DNA of 64,000 nt from Peltaster fructicola (GCA_001592805.2 CP051140.1:3101501-3165500), one strand, 5' to 3'; counted from the first letter of the stretch, positions 1-10,559 are shown. The notes: generated by a model from the letters alone, not told the origin. Program-made: numbers and translations.

Positions 1-820
1 CCGTCTGTGTGAAGTTGTTTACTTGGTCGAAAGTTGGAATCGAGCTGTTCAGCTTCGAGAGTCCTTGGTCATAGCCCGCTGGAATCTGTAGGTTATTGAG
101 CTTGTTAATCTCGCTTGACAGATCGATGGTGGGTGGACTCAAGCTCTTGCCCGAGAGAACGCTGACAGCCTTGTCAACATCAGCCATGAATCCGTTCATG
201 GCGCTCTGGAAGGTAGATTCGACACCACCAAGATCCTTGCCGATGTCCTTCAATGTGTTGTTCAGTGCATTACCAACACTCTCGGCTACCTCAACGGCGA
301 CATGCAGACTACCGCTGACTGCAAGTGTGATGAGACAGAGATATGTCTGTGTGAGCAAGTTGATGATGAACACAATGATCTCTTCCACGCCGGTGACCGT
401 CAGTATGAGCATCTCCATCAAACCGTTGATGGCTTTCTCGACGCCCTTGATGGTCATGTCGTTGACACCATCTGCCATGTAGTGAGGTATGCTTGCCATC
501 GCCGAGCCAACGTTCTCGACAGACGTGCAAGCACTGAGCGCTTCTTTTCGTGCAGATCCGAGGTTGTCATTGAGACTGGCGATGGCTAGTAGTGTGCGGA
601 CTAGGACCAGTAGAAGCAGTATGGTCCATCGATTGATCCATGTCTGGGAGAGTCTCGCAGAGAGACCTAGGTATGGTGTCGGATAGCCAGGCGTTGGTGT
701 GTATGTTGCGGCCTGCGCAGAGTAGTAATTACTTGGAGGAAAAGCCTGCTGATCTCGACGTCGGTTGCGTGATTTGATGGCGGCAGTAAGGACAGGTCGT
801 AACTTGAGTAATGCCAGCAT
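1..820 (-). CDS. PRM1: Plasma membrane fusion protein PRM1 (N-terminal part, cut by window edge)
   Basis: The minus-strand frame is open from an ATG at 820 to the left edge, giving about 273 residues. PRM1 is a multi-pass membrane protein that stabilises plasma-membrane merger during mating and hyphal cell fusion. Family signatures seen here are TPYLGLSARLSQTWINRW followed by a first membrane segment (TILLLLVLVRTLLAIASL), then the ALSACTSVENVGSAM stretch, PHYMADGVNDM, and a second hydrophobic segment around EEIIVFIINLLTQTYLCLIT. A conserved LNSSIPTFDQVNNFT stretch lies at the edge. The C-terminal half is outside the window. The ATG at 820 is the first in frame, but the frame stays open for some distance upstream and the first 25 residues are not family-like, so a short upstream exon is possible. 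Confidence 0.9.
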   Translation of the reverse strand, partial: MLALLKLRPVLTAAIKSRNRRRDQQAFPPSNYYSAQAATYTPTPGYPTPYLGLSARLSQTWINRWTILLLLVLVRTLLAIASLNDNLGSARKEALSACTSVENVGSAMASIPHYMADGVNDMTIKGVEKAINGLMEMLILTVTGVEEIIVFIINLLTQTYLCLITLAVSGSLHVAVEVAESVGNALNNTLKDIGKDLGGVESTFQSAMNGFMADVDKAVSVLSGKSLSPPTIDLSSEINKLNNLQIPAGYDQGLSKLNSSIPTFDQVNNFTQT

Positions 821-2849
821 CGTGGCTCGATAGCTGTTGATGCTCCGTAAGGTGATGGAAGTATGTGTTAGGAGAGATGTAGTATCAGAGTCGGCCGTCA
901 GCAGAATACGACGCGGCCAGCACGCGAACAAGCAGAATGCATATTACAGTGAATGTGGTAGTAAAGCAATGAGGTGTGACCAGCACAAAGAAGAGTAGTA
1001 GCTGCGAAGGTGAAGTTGAGGTGGTGTAACAAGCGAGACAATGAAGCAAGAAGAAAGTCATTCAATAACTGACCCTTGGGCCCTCGAAGTGCTGGCGCTT
1101 TCATGATACTCGACAGTGTTACCTTTGTTTGACTATGAGTCTAGTGATCAATTCTGAGGAAGTGTGGTCGCAGCCTGGGAGCCTGTCGTTAGGTAGTGGA
1201 AGTTGAAAGTGGTCCGTGCGTAGCGCCGCAGACTTGCAGCGTCGCGCATGATAAGCCAGTCGTTGCTGTTTGAGCAGCGAAAGACCAGACGGTCGCGAGA
1301 ACGCGCGCAGAGGGTCGCAATACGGACTGGCTGGTGGTACGGCGAAACGCTCGAGATTGGCGTCTCGATGGTGCATGATCAGCCATATGCAGCCTGAAAT
1401 GACGATAGTACGCATAGTGAGCGAGTTTGACAACCCTGAGGTCAAGAGACCTGTGAGTGCAGTGGATGGTGCCAGGCCGTCTTACGTGTCATCGTCATCA
1501 GTGCAGTCGCAGGACCTGAGAGTCCGCCAGCTACGGCCACATGCGCCAATAATCTCACTTCAGCTGGTAGATATGTGTTGTTGCATAAGCCTGCGAACGT
1601 TATCGGTGCTGTTCTGATCCGTACGCTGTTGCCTTTGTAATGGACATCGAGCACTCTTTCCAGTTGTGTCGCTGATGTGCTGAACGTTGTGTGTCCTTCA
1701 CAGTTGTATCGCTCCTACTGGGATGTGTCTCCTACCTCTGCCGTGCCTGTCCGGTCTTCAATGCTTCACATCTTGCATCAATTGATATCCAGCCAAGCAC
1801 AGGTCCTGTGTCAGAGCTTTGACGATGCGTCAAACATTAGCAGCCGTTCGGGAAGGTGGACATGTTACTGGCGGCGGAGAGGTTGAGCTTGCGAGGACTC
1901 AATTGTGGTTCCTTGTCGCTCGAGCAAGGGCTGTAGTTGAAGCGCTCCGTGGCAGCTCGATCGGTGACCGCCACAGAGCTTGGTCACTTCTGCTGGCATC
2001 GCGTGGTGGATCGTGTGCTCTGGATGGTTGTAAGCCTGTATCAGACGATGTGCAGACACATCAAGCGATTTGCACAGTCTGCGCTCATCTGGCTTATAGC
2101 ATAATCGTCAGAAGAGCTCAGGATTGTACTTGTTGAATGATTGCTGAGAACGGTGTGCGAGCGTGGAGAATGTCAATGATGTGTGAAGGGCGATGAAGGA
2201 AGTGATTGAGGCTGCTGCGCCGTTTGACAAAGCTGGAGCAGTGCCAAGCATTCGAGACAGCGAGATGACATCCCTTTAGACGCACGACCTATCTTCTTCT
2301 TCTTCTTCCTCCTCATCTTTTATACAGCAAACATTTGTACTCTATCCTCCATTCTGCTTAATAGCATTCCACTTGGTCTAACGTGTCAGCGATGCGAGAA
2401 TCATGAACGAAATCTCCGAGTCCGTACCGCATGTGCGCCTGGAAGGACACAAGTCTTCGTATGAGGACCGCATGAAATCCTCGCAATCAGCATGGTAGCT
2501 ATGGATGGTCTAAATCACCTGTATTTGCTTTGCACATGGTGCAAACGATATCACTTGATCCTCCCGTTCTTCTCGCGGTTCGTGGCTTTTGCTCAATATC
2601 GACTGTCACTTAATGCTTTCCAACCCTCATCACCTCTTGTCACTCGTTCCCTTCACACTTCGCTCATCACATGCACTGCCGCTGTTCATCTTTGTTCTAT
2701 CACCACTGCGCGTGTCTATTCACTGGCGTCTCAACCATGTAACGACGGTGGCAGAACAACTTCACATTCGTCATCGATGTATACTAAGACTCATCAACCT
2801 TCCAATCCTACCAACTGCAGAAGCATTACGGCGAACACACACTTCAATC
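821..2849. other. Intergenic region, no supported gene
   Basis: About 2 kb between the divergent PRM1 and the gene at 2850. Only short frames without recognisable protein features occur here on either strand. A pyrimidine-rich CTT/TTC tract lies at about 2290-2320, such as is common in fungal promoters. The region presumably carries the promoters of both flanking genes; no RNA gene was seen. Confidence 0.5.
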
Positions 2850-3503
2850 ATGTACAGCCACTCTCTGAAGTGGAAATCGGATGGCCTGAAGGTCCGCGAG
2901 CAATACACAGCACTCAACAAAGCTCGAGCAAGCTTCTGCCCAAAGTCTTGTGCCTGGACTCGCGACTTGAACATTACGAAACACCGACAGGAGATGAAAG
3001 AGCTCTATGAGCAGCAGCGGAAAGTCAGTCCGTCCGCACAAAGCGATAGCACACTGGACATAAGCGAAGCCTCTACACAGGACAGCACTGGGCGCCGTCT
3101 GAGGCTACTGACTGCAGCTACACCGTCTCCCGTCACACTACACACCCCTGTGCTGGCTGTGCCATCTGTCTTCGTATGGCCTTACGGTGCTGAGGTGGAG
3201 GAGTTTGCAGATTGGCCATGCAAGGAGGAACGGGACTACGAAGGAGACTCCCGAGTCAAGACCGAGAAGATCCATGCCCGAATGTTGCCAGCACCACGAC
3301 TGAAAGGGAACGATACTGTCGCATGGAGTCTGCGCAAGTTCGTTGATCCGTTCCCTCTAGATGACTTCCGAGGAGACCATACCGAAGTTGGGGTGTTTAT
3401 GCGTAACCACTACATTGCAGAGCTGGAGCTCACAGACCAGGAAGGTGTCAAAGTGCTCGGCGAAGAGCTGATGAGTCTACTCAATCCTGTTGACACATTA
3501 TGA
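2850..3503 (+). CDS. Unrecognised protein, 217 aa
   Basis: I do not recognise this protein. The ATG at 2850 begins MYSHSLKWKSDGLKVREQY; the frame extends upstream but that part looks like untranslated sequence. The N-terminal third is basic, with a K/R/Q/E-rich helix-like stretch around residues 45-65. A Ser/Thr-rich linker follows. The C-terminal part, from about residue 105, looks folded (VFVWPYGAEVEEFADWPC) and ends with an acidic, probably helical segment. There is no signal peptide or membrane segment. Uninterrupted length and protein-like composition support a real gene, perhaps lineage-specific. Confidence 0.55.
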   Translation: MYSHSLKWKSDGLKVREQYTALNKARASFCPKSCAWTRDLNITKHRQEMKELYEQQRKVSPSAQSDSTLDISEASTQDSTGRRLRLLTAATPSPVTLHTPVLAVPSVFVWPYGAEVEEFADWPCKEERDYEGDSRVKTEKIHARMLPAPRLKGNDTVAWSLRKFVDPFPLDDFRGDHTEVGVFMRNHYIAELELTDQEGVKVLGEELMSLLNPVDTL

Positions 3504-3741
3504 TACGAGGACAAGCTGCTTTGTACATGTATCGAGCATTCGGAAAGGAGCAATGGCTGTTTTTGGCATTTTATGATTACAAGCGGTACCGCGAAAACTA
3601 GCAGAAATTAATCGATCAGCAATAATAAGATCTATAACACAGAACGCACTCGACGTGTCGAGCCATACTGTGCGGCCACGAACTGACCGTATGAAGCGTG
3701 ACGACTATGTCTGGTCCGTGGCCTGGTCACGAACAGGGAGC

Positions 3742-5295
3742 TCAGACATTCAAGCTCTTGCGCATTCGAGTCAGGACAGTCATGCGAGCCTCAGCACGAG
3801 CTGCTTCTCGAGCCTTCTTCTGAGGATTAGCAAGTCGAGACTTGCGCTTTTCTTCCTTCTTCAGTGCTTTGAGCTCATCACCGGTCAGAGTGCGCTTCTC
3901 ATACTTCGGTTCTGCACTGAACTTGACAGGTTGTGCACCAATATGCGGAAAGCCGTTCTCGATCATCTTGAGCGCATCTGGGACGGTCGGCTTGTCCTTT
4001 GGAGCCTTGGAAGGTCGAGATGCAGCATAGAGTGCTTCATTGAACGATTCGAAGCTCTCCTTGAGGTTTTCCACGCTATCGTAGACCTGACGATGACGTA
4101 CTGACTGAGATGTGTCACGCTTGTAGGCAGCGCAGTCTGAGTGTGATGAGATGAGGCTATCCCGAGGGTATGCTGAATCAATGGCCAATGATTCATCAAA
4201 CTTGCTATAAGGGATGAACCCAATAGAGTCGTGTTGTGCCAGTTTCGGGCGTACAGGTCCAGGAGATGATGGTGTGGCATCCACAATCTCCTCATCATCC
4301 AGCCAAGTGAAGCCACCATTGGTCGAAGTGAGGGAGGCTGCTATCGACAAGCGTTGACGGGCGCTAGGCGGTCCTGGAAGAAGATTGTCTGGCAGAGAAT
4401 GACGGTAGACTGAAGTCTGCGAAATCGTTGGCTGCTCATTAGAGGTGAGCGCGTGGAATGTAGCATGCCGATGCTCTTCTTGAGTCCATGCAGGTAGTTT
4501 ACCATGCGTATTGTCAGTCTTGTATGCCTGATAAATTGGAGTAGATGTAGTGCGCCGATGAGAGGAGATGACAGAGCTGGAACTAACGACGCCCAACTTC
4601 GCAGCCTCGCTTCTAGGCTTCACACCGTCCACAACAGCCTTGGCATCCTCGTATCCAAACGATGATTCACGTGCGATCTTGCGCACATTGACTTCATCGG
4701 GAAAATCGCGGGCGAGGTCCACGGTCTTCGGAGCGCTCAAGCAAGAGTCGGAATCGTGCATGATGATCTCCGAGTTCAGGGATGCAGTGCTTTGGTTGAG
4801 ATCGACCCAGCTGGAGTTGATGATTGCAGTGGCAGTGGGATGACTATAGCGTAGTTGCTTGACACTGTGCTGCTTTCGAGTCTTGCTGCGAACGTCCGTT
4901 CCACGGTGGATCAGACGTGATTGGCGACCGCGAGCTGTTGGACGTGTGACAAGTATATGAGGAGTGTTTCCAGACCGTCGAACTGAGCGAACAGAGCGGA
5001 CTGACCGAGAATTCCGGGATGAGTTGTTGGACTGATACGAGCCGCGATGTCCAAGCGGTGTTGCAGTGTCTCTAGGTCCAGCAGGCAACACAAAGCCAGT
5101 TTTGCCAGTGCTGCTTGCACGCTTGTGTGAAGGTCGACGATAGTGTAGAGTATTGCGGATGAATCGCCCAATAGCAAACTTAGCACGAGATAGGGCTCGC
5201 TCAGAGATGTTTGCTGGTGTGTTAGACTCGAAGATATGTGGTGTAGTGTGACGTTGAGGGTTCACCACGGGCAGCTTCGAGTCGACGCCCTCCAT
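3742..5295 (-). CDS. Unrecognised basic, low-complexity protein, 517 aa
   Basis: One uninterrupted frame begins at an ATG at 5295. No known domain is recognised. The N-terminal 170 residues are rich in Arg, Ser and Thr, with a RSVRSVRSVRRSG repeat near residues 98-110. The middle is mostly disordered Ser/Pro-rich sequence. The C-terminal 90 residues look conserved: ALKMIENGFPHIGAQPVKF, then a highly charged helical tail (ELKALKKEEKRKSRLANPQKK) ending in TRMRKSLNV. That tail could be a coiled coil or nucleic-acid-binding helix, which is inference only. There are no membrane segments. The 526 bases upstream (5296-5821), up to the UVE1 stop, show nothing else. Confidence 0.7.
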   Translation of the reverse strand: MEGVDSKLPVVNPQRHTTPHIFESNTPANISERALSRAKFAIGRFIRNTLHYRRPSHKRASSTGKTGFVLPAGPRDTATPLGHRGSYQSNNSSRNSRSVRSVRSVRRSGNTPHILVTRPTARGRQSRLIHRGTDVRSKTRKQHSVKQLRYSHPTATAIINSSWVDLNQSTASLNSEIIMHDSDSCLSAPKTVDLARDFPDEVNVRKIARESSFGYEDAKAVVDGVKPRSEAAKLGVVSSSSVISSHRRTTSTPIYQAYKTDNTHGKLPAWTQEEHRHATFHALTSNEQPTISQTSVYRHSLPDNLLPGPPSARQRLSIAASLTSTNGGFTWLDDEEIVDATPSSPGPVRPKLAQHDSIGFIPYSKFDESLAIDSAYPRDSLISSHSDCAAYKRDTSQSVRHRQVYDSVENLKESFESFNEALYAASRPSKAPKDKPTVPDALKMIENGFPHIGAQPVKFSAEPKYEKRTLTGDELKALKKEEKRKSRLANPQKKAREAARAEARMTVLTRMRKSLNV

Positions 5296-5821
5296 GATCT
5301 CTTTTCAAGCAAGTAACAGCTATATCAGACAACAGCTGAACGACTATGCTGCAAATCCTTTTATAGTGCCCTAGCCTGATGTCGAGAGGAGAGTGCCCAC
5401 CAGAGGACAACTGGAGAGATCAAGTGAATTGTCATCGAGAAGCCTGATTTATATGACGGGTTGCACACAAAGGACTCGAGAACAATGTCGTCGCGACAAG
5501 GCCATTGTCCAAGCCAAGTAGTGTTGTGAATGAGGCCTGACAACTCTCGCGGCAAAAAACAAAACATGATCACAATGCATTGCTAAAGCAATGGCCCGGA
5601 TCTGTGCTGGCTGGCAGTGTATGCTTCTGCGAGCCGTGTACGCATCGTCCTCGGAAGGGCATGGCGATATGTTCTCTCCTGTATTCGAGTTCACTGAATA
5701 CTGTCCATACAGTAATGCACCAAGCCTGTCGAATGACCACACTTGCTGTGCGAAGACCTGAGCACACCGCCGGTTGTAAATTGGACTAAGCCAAGCAGGA
5801 GCTTAACATACTCTGCATAGC

Positions 5822-8071
5822 TCACTCTTCATCTTCGGACTCGTACTTAACGACCTTCTTGGCTCGACGAGCTTTCGGCTTGGTCACAGGCTCAGTATCA
5901 TCTGCAATTGCAGCATCTGCCTCAGCCTCAGCCTTGACAGCCAGCTTCATCGCCTTCTCGTGGGCCTTCTTTTTCATTGCGGCCTTGGCTTTCTTAGTTG
6001 CTGGTGTTGCTTCGACATCAGAGTCGTCTTCTGGGTCGAAAGTTGGCGTGCCATGCTTTACCGCCTCACGTTCGGCAAAGGCTTTTGCTGCGGCTTGTTT
6101 TCGCTTCTCCTTCTTCTTCTCTTCCACCAACCTAGCAGCTTCTTCCTCTTCAGGCGACTTCTTGACGATCTCTCGTTTCTTTGGTCGCAACCACTCTTCC
6201 ATGCCTGGCGGCCAATACACTCGACCTTCTGGTCCTCCCATGCCAATGTCTTCCTCTGGAATGAGATCGATGTGCTCGCCTTTGGCAATCTTACGCTGAC
6301 CAGCAGCTGAGTCTGCAAACTTGTTGTCGTCATGCCGCTCGTATGGAATGATGTCGTTGAAAGTATCATACCCGGGGAGCCTAAAGTTCTTCATAAGTTC
6401 AAAGACAGCCTGCTCCTTGTCTTTGGCTTCGATCATGAGGTCCATTGTAGGAGGACATGGAGGTAGGGATGCCACGCGCGGGTTGTGTTTCCTTCTCTGT
6501 TGTCCAGTGATAGCAGGCGGAGTGGGCTCGGAGTAGTGCATCTTAGGCGTTATACCCTTGCGTGTCCATGTGGCCAGGATACGAGGCAGTAGTGTGACAA
6601 GGTCTGCAGTTCCTTCTCTGATCTGTGTCTTGTCAAATATTATGTTATGGTGATGCCAATCCAGCACAAATGGGATATTGAGCTCTTCGCATATAGGTAG
6701 TAGATCGTGTACAGAATAGCACATATCACAGTTTTCCAGAACAACTCGATTCTTGACCGACTGTGACAGCTTGGCATAGTTCTCTCTGAAACGGTTCATA
6801 GTCTCTTCTTTTGACTCGAACATCCCGCCCATGTGTATGATCATAACTGCGTCCTTGTTGAGCTGCTCTGGCAATTTCAAGAGAGATAACATCTCGTCGT
6901 GATAGTCAAGGTCGCGGACCGCATTCTCGACTACAGGAGCTCGAGGACTTCCAAGCTGTGTAAATTGACCAGGATGAGTGGTGACCCGGTGATTGTACTT
7001 CGCTATAACCTTGCCAGCCTCGGCAAGAGCATCAGCGGCGAAGGGTGCAAGCTTGTATCCGTACTCCTGGTGTGATGCAAAAGGAAACATTTCGCTGCTC
7101 AAACGTAGGAAGCGAATGCCATACCTTTCATTCCATTTTATCATCTTCGCAATGTCTCTGACATTAGCCAGACAGATGTTCTCCAGATACCGCTTTCCAA
7201 GTGCTTCGTCAGCTGGTTGGGTGTGATCTGGTCTGTTCTTCGTGGGATGCTCTGGCTGATCGGGATGCTGTAAAGGCCATCTATGCTCCAAGATGGACTG
7301 TATGCGACATGTGCGTGAGCTGAAGATCGGAGGATTCGACGCGCGTAGGTATGTGTTCAAACAAGCATAACCTAGTCGACCTTTCCAAGGCAGCGGCAGA
7401 TATGGAGAGTTGACGGGCGGTGGGCGTGTCATAGCTGCTTTGAGTTCCTCTGGATCTGCGACCTCATCTTCCTCATCAGCTTCTGGATCGCCCGCTTCGC
7501 CAGTGGCCTTCTTCTTCTTGGGAGCCTTCGAAGCTACCGTGCTCGTTGACAGCACTGAAGCAGCATCGGCGTCTTCTTCCGCCTTTATGACCGGCTCTTT
7601 CTTCGTCCTGCTCTTCTTCGGGGCTGGTTTTGGTGCCGCATCTGTCTCTCCATTGACTTCTGCAGTCTTGGCCTTCCGTCCCTTCTTTCGCTTTGGTGCC
7701 TCGATCACATCAGGTGCCTCGCTCAGTGGACTTTCTGATCGTGCGCCGTTCACGCTTTTCTGTGCTGGCGCGATTGCTGGGTTGGGTAGATTGTCGGGCG
7801 ATGCACGGGAGGCGTTTGGCGCATCAAAGATCTCGGTGTTGATCTCTGGATTGACATTCGCAGCAGCTGCTGTCGAAGCTTGTCTAGCAGACGACCGTCG
7901 CTTCAATGGCGGTACATCACCATTGGTGAGCGCCGCGGCCGACTGCTTACGCTTGATGGCAGGCATATTTAGTGGTCGCCGTCTGTTCGAGAGGATGCTA
8001 GAGCAAGAGTTGTGAAGACGACGCGAATAGTGTGCAAGCAAAACTCTTCCTGTTGGTAGACTGACCAACAT
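5822..8071 (-). CDS. UVE1: UV damage endonuclease (UVDE family)
   Basis: This is an ATP-independent endonuclease of the Uve1/UvsE family. It nicks DNA 5' of UV photoproducts and other distortions, starting an alternative excision-repair pathway. The TIM-barrel core (about residues 230-600) carries family signatures in order: GRLGYACLNTYLR, RFLRLSSEMFPFASHQEY, HRVTTHPGQFTQLGSPR, MIIHMGGMF, VVLENCDMCYSVHDLLP, FVLDWHHHNI and KMHYSEPTPPAITGQQRR. The metal-ligand His, Glu and Asp residues of these motifs are present. Flanks are long, lysine-rich and probably disordered; the C-terminus is acidic (YESEDEE). Three in-frame ATGs occur. The one at 7966 gives MPAIKRKQ, a plain nuclear-type start (714 aa). 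The one at 8071, used here, adds an Arg/Ser/Leu-rich presequence (749 aa). The one at 8233 adds a further 54 residues of doubtful quality. No intron is seen. Confidence 0.93.
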   Translation of the reverse strand: MLVSLPTGRVLLAHYSRRLHNSCSSILSNRRRPLNMPAIKRKQSAAALTNGDVPPLKRRSSARQASTAAAANVNPEINTEIFDAPNASRASPDNLPNPAIAPAQKSVNGARSESPLSEAPDVIEAPKRKKGRKAKTAEVNGETDAAPKPAPKKSRTKKEPVIKAEEDADAASVLSTSTVASKAPKKKKATGEAGDPEADEEDEVADPEELKAAMTRPPPVNSPYLPLPWKGRLGYACLNTYLRASNPPIFSSRTCRIQSILEHRWPLQHPDQPEHPTKNRPDHTQPADEALGKRYLENICLANVRDIAKMIKWNERYGIRFLRLSSEMFPFASHQEYGYKLAPFAADALAEAGKVIAKYNHRVTTHPGQFTQLGSPRAPVVENAVRDLDYHDEMLSLLKLPEQLNKDAVMIIHMGGMFESKEETMNRFRENYAKLSQSVKNRVVLENCDMCYSVHDLLPICEELNIPFVLDWHHHNIIFDKTQIREGTADLVTLLPRILATWTRKGITPKMHYSEPTPPAITGQQRRKHNPRVASLPPCPPTMDLMIEAKDKEQAVFELMKNFRLPGYDTFNDIIPYERHDDNKFADSAAGQRKIAKGEHIDLIPEEDIGMGGPEGRVYWPPGMEEWLRPKKREIVKKSPEEEEAARLVEEKKKEKRKQAAAKAFAEREAVKHGTPTFDPEDDSDVEATPATKKAKAAMKKKAHEKAMKLAVKAEAEADAAIADDTEPVTKPKARRAKKVVKYESEDEE

Positions 8072-8327
8072 GAAACAAAGCGACTGGCTTGGAAGTGCGA
8101 TAATTGATAGAAAGACCCGAAAGCAAATGTTGAGTTGTGTCGTGTGCTGGTGGATACATGTAGCTCTATGACGATGAGGCTCAAACGCGTTTTGTCGCGT
8201 GATGTCATCGAATAGCAACGAGAACAAGCACATGAAAGCAAGAGACTTCTATCCCTGTACAATCTTGATATGGAACCTGTTGCAAACAATCGACAAAGCT
8301 GAGAACGCGAGACAGGCTGCAAGCCTT

Positions 8328-10559
8328 CTAGGGGTACACCTGATCCTCATCGTCAGGCACCACGTCGAACCTATACCGCCACTGGTACCATTTCTTCCTT
8401 ACTAAAACACGTTTAACCAGTCTGCACCGTTCATTTGCCTCAGCATTGTAATGGATGTCTAACCCATAGCGTACCTGGCGAATTTGAGGATCAGGACTCT
8501 TGACTTCTCCTAGGGCATACTTCTTGTGTTGCACGACGACATGTGCATGGAGTCGTTGTTTCGTCCAGCCTGGCCTACAGGATATCAACTTGCTGTCCTT
8601 CAGGATCTTGCTGCCTCGAAACAGTATCCAGATGTCCATGATCGACATCCCAGAGCGGATCAGTCGTCTGTCAACTGTAGGCCAGGTGGAGAGTAGAAGG
8701 ATTGCATAAATCACGAGCAACACACCTGTCCCGGTGATTGCAAAAATCGAGAACACCCCGACGATGTAGTCTCCAATGCCCGCCAGACTGAGCATGCCGT
8801 ATGGGAGAAGCATCAAGAACTCTGGACACGATCCAAGTAACGCGAATAGCACTACTTTCCAGTATCCATGCGCAAATGCGTCTGGAATCACATCGAACGC
8901 CGATTTGGTAATGTATTCCATGAGAATCGACTCGTCTGCATGACATGATTTCTGGCTCATGTTGTACAACGGCTGCATAAACCGGTACAATGGGTCCAGC
9001 GTAGCCAGGCCGAACGGTACTTGCGCAAGCAAGACTAACGGCAGCGATCTGAATACTGTGTTTGCAACCAGAATGTGTAGCATCCGGCGATCTGTGGGTT
9101 TACCAGTGTCCATATAGGAGAGTGGTCCGTGGAAGACTAGGGTTATGTTCCCTTTGTCGGTCTGATTCTGAAGGTCTGCCATCACAGTGTCGAGCTTGTG
9201 CAAGGTGAAGTTGTCAGATATCGCGAAACCATCGCGAACGTATCCGGCAGCTCCAAGCCAGACAATGGTTGCGCCACCTGCAACTATGATTCCAGCATAC
9301 AACCAGTATCGATATACTGGCAATAGACTGAAGATGTAAGGAGATCCAGCGCGCCTGCTTTCTTCCTTGACCTTCTCCTCGTTTTTCAATGCTGCTCGGT
9401 GTCTCAGTTCTCTGATTCTTTTCCGCCGTCCGTCAGTCTTGTAGACATCGCGCAACCGTCGAATGCCATAGCTGATATCATCGTCGTCGTCAGGATGGCG
9501 ATCGTCGTTGTTGGGTCCATGAACATCATCAGCAGCGCTATTGCGTCTCGATCGCCTCCAATAACCCAGGCGATAGCGAGCACATAACAGCTCGTCCGGA
9601 ATTGTAGGTGGCAGGAACTTTTTGTTTGCGTAACTGATTTCGTCGGGCTCGATGAGGTCGTCAGAGTCAGCAAGCAGACTCGCGATATCCACCAAGGTTC
9701 TTGGGGCCCATCCTGGCCGCAAACCAGTTGAGCGATTCCACAGCCAGCATGTCATCCATGTGAAATACAGCGCCATTAGGGTGTAGTAGATGATGAGTGG
9801 GACGGCGATGATAGGATGGATGTACATCTGCCAGGAAGTGCCAACACTGACCACTTCGATCAGAAGAGCTTTGTAGGCGATCAGGCCCGTGCCAAGTGGG
9901 ATCATGATATAGTGTAGCCAGGTTGCAAGGGTGTTAGGAGAATACATGACTGGCCAATAGTGTGCAAGTACAGTGTATTCAGCCCATTGGGCCTCCGGAT
10001 TCTTGCTCGCCATATTGATGTATGGCAGCATGTGAAGAAATTCCAGACTGATCGCCTTGTACACAAAGATACTGGTGGAAGCAATGAGACCTGGCCCAAA
10101 TCGAACGCTGAGATAGTAGTTGTCTGAGTGAATAGAGTATGGTGTAGTCGCGTGTGGATAGATGGCCATGAAGATTAGTACGATGGCTAACACGCCATGC
10201 CATATTGCTGCTAGGATGGTACAGGTCGCCTTGAGTGAGAACGGAAGATATGTGAGCTGCTCACGATCGGGTGGTGGAGGGATGGGCTCCCAGGCGTCAG
10301 TGACATGGCTGCCAGCTGCATCCCTGGCGTTGCTGGCAGCAAACGCTTGGGAAACTGACTGAGCATTGAACGGAGTCTGGTCGTTATCTTCGCCTTGAGA
10401 TAGTAATGGCGTTTGTGATAGTGATGGAGGCGGCGATGCATGTCTGCCTGGTCTGCCTCCTGGAAAAGTCTCTGCTCGTAGAAGAGGGATGTCAGGCTGT
10501 AGATAGTGTTCGTCGTCGGTGGAGCCCTCTGACGGGCCACGCGTGTGAGCGGAAGTCAT
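8328..10559 (-). CDS. Large multi-pass membrane protein, possibly DUF3433-like, 743 aa
   Basis: One uninterrupted frame begins at an ATG at 10559. The first 100 residues are disordered and rich in Pro, Ser and Gly. About eight hydrophobic segments follow, near residues 108-133, 153-175, 206-235, 241-272, 425-447, 510-530, 580-608 and 612-640. A cytosolic-looking charged loop (about 290-415) separates the two halves and contains an Asp-rich run and the Arg-rich RRLRDVYKTDGRRKRIRELR. Motifs such as MLPYINMASKNPEAQWAEY and PRTLVDIASLLADSDDLIEP resemble fungal DUF3433 proteins; I am fairly but not fully sure of that family. Function is unknown. Candidate N-glycosylation sites lie in the 450-500 loop. 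Confidence 0.8.
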   Translation of the reverse strand: MTSAHTRGPSEGSTDDEHYLQPDIPLLRAETFPGGRPGRHASPPPSLSQTPLLSQGEDNDQTPFNAQSVSQAFAASNARDAAGSHVTDAWEPIPPPPDREQLTYLPFSLKATCTILAAIWHGVLAIVLIFMAIYPHATTPYSIHSDNYYLSVRFGPGLIASTSIFVYKAISLEFLHMLPYINMASKNPEAQWAEYTVLAHYWPVMYSPNTLATWLHYIMIPLGTGLIAYKALLIEVVSVGTSWQMYIHPIIAVPLIIYYTLMALYFTWMTCWLWNRSTGLRPGWAPRTLVDIASLLADSDDLIEPDEISYANKKFLPPTIPDELLCARYRLGYWRRSRRNSAADDVHGPNNDDRHPDDDDDISYGIRRLRDVYKTDGRRKRIRELRHRAALKNEEKVKEESRRAGSPYIFSLLPVYRYWLYAGIIVAGGATIVWLGAAGYVRDGFAISDNFTLHKLDTVMADLQNQTDKGNITLVFHGPLSYMDTGKPTDRRMLHILVANTVFRSLPLVLLAQVPFGLATLDPLYRFMQPLYNMSQKSCHADESILMEYITKSAFDVIPDAFAHGYWKVVLFALLGSCPEFLMLLPYGMLSLAGIGDYIVGVFSIFAITGTGVLLVIYAILLLSTWPTVDRRLIRSGMSIMDIWILFRGSKILKDSKLISCRPGWTKQRLHAHVVVQHKKYALGEVKSPDPQIRQVRYGLDIHYNAEANERCRLVKRVLVRKKWYQWRYRFDVVPDDEDQVYP

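Noticed and set aside
898-2136. Several short frames in both directions downstream of 900
   Set aside because: All are under 120 codons with conflicting overlaps and random-looking composition; treated as non-coding.
7410-8015. A 201-codon plus-strand frame opposite the UVE1 N-terminus
   Set aside because: It is the antisense shadow of the Lys/Ala-rich UVE1 region and consists of Ser/Ala/Phe low-complexity sequence without domain features.
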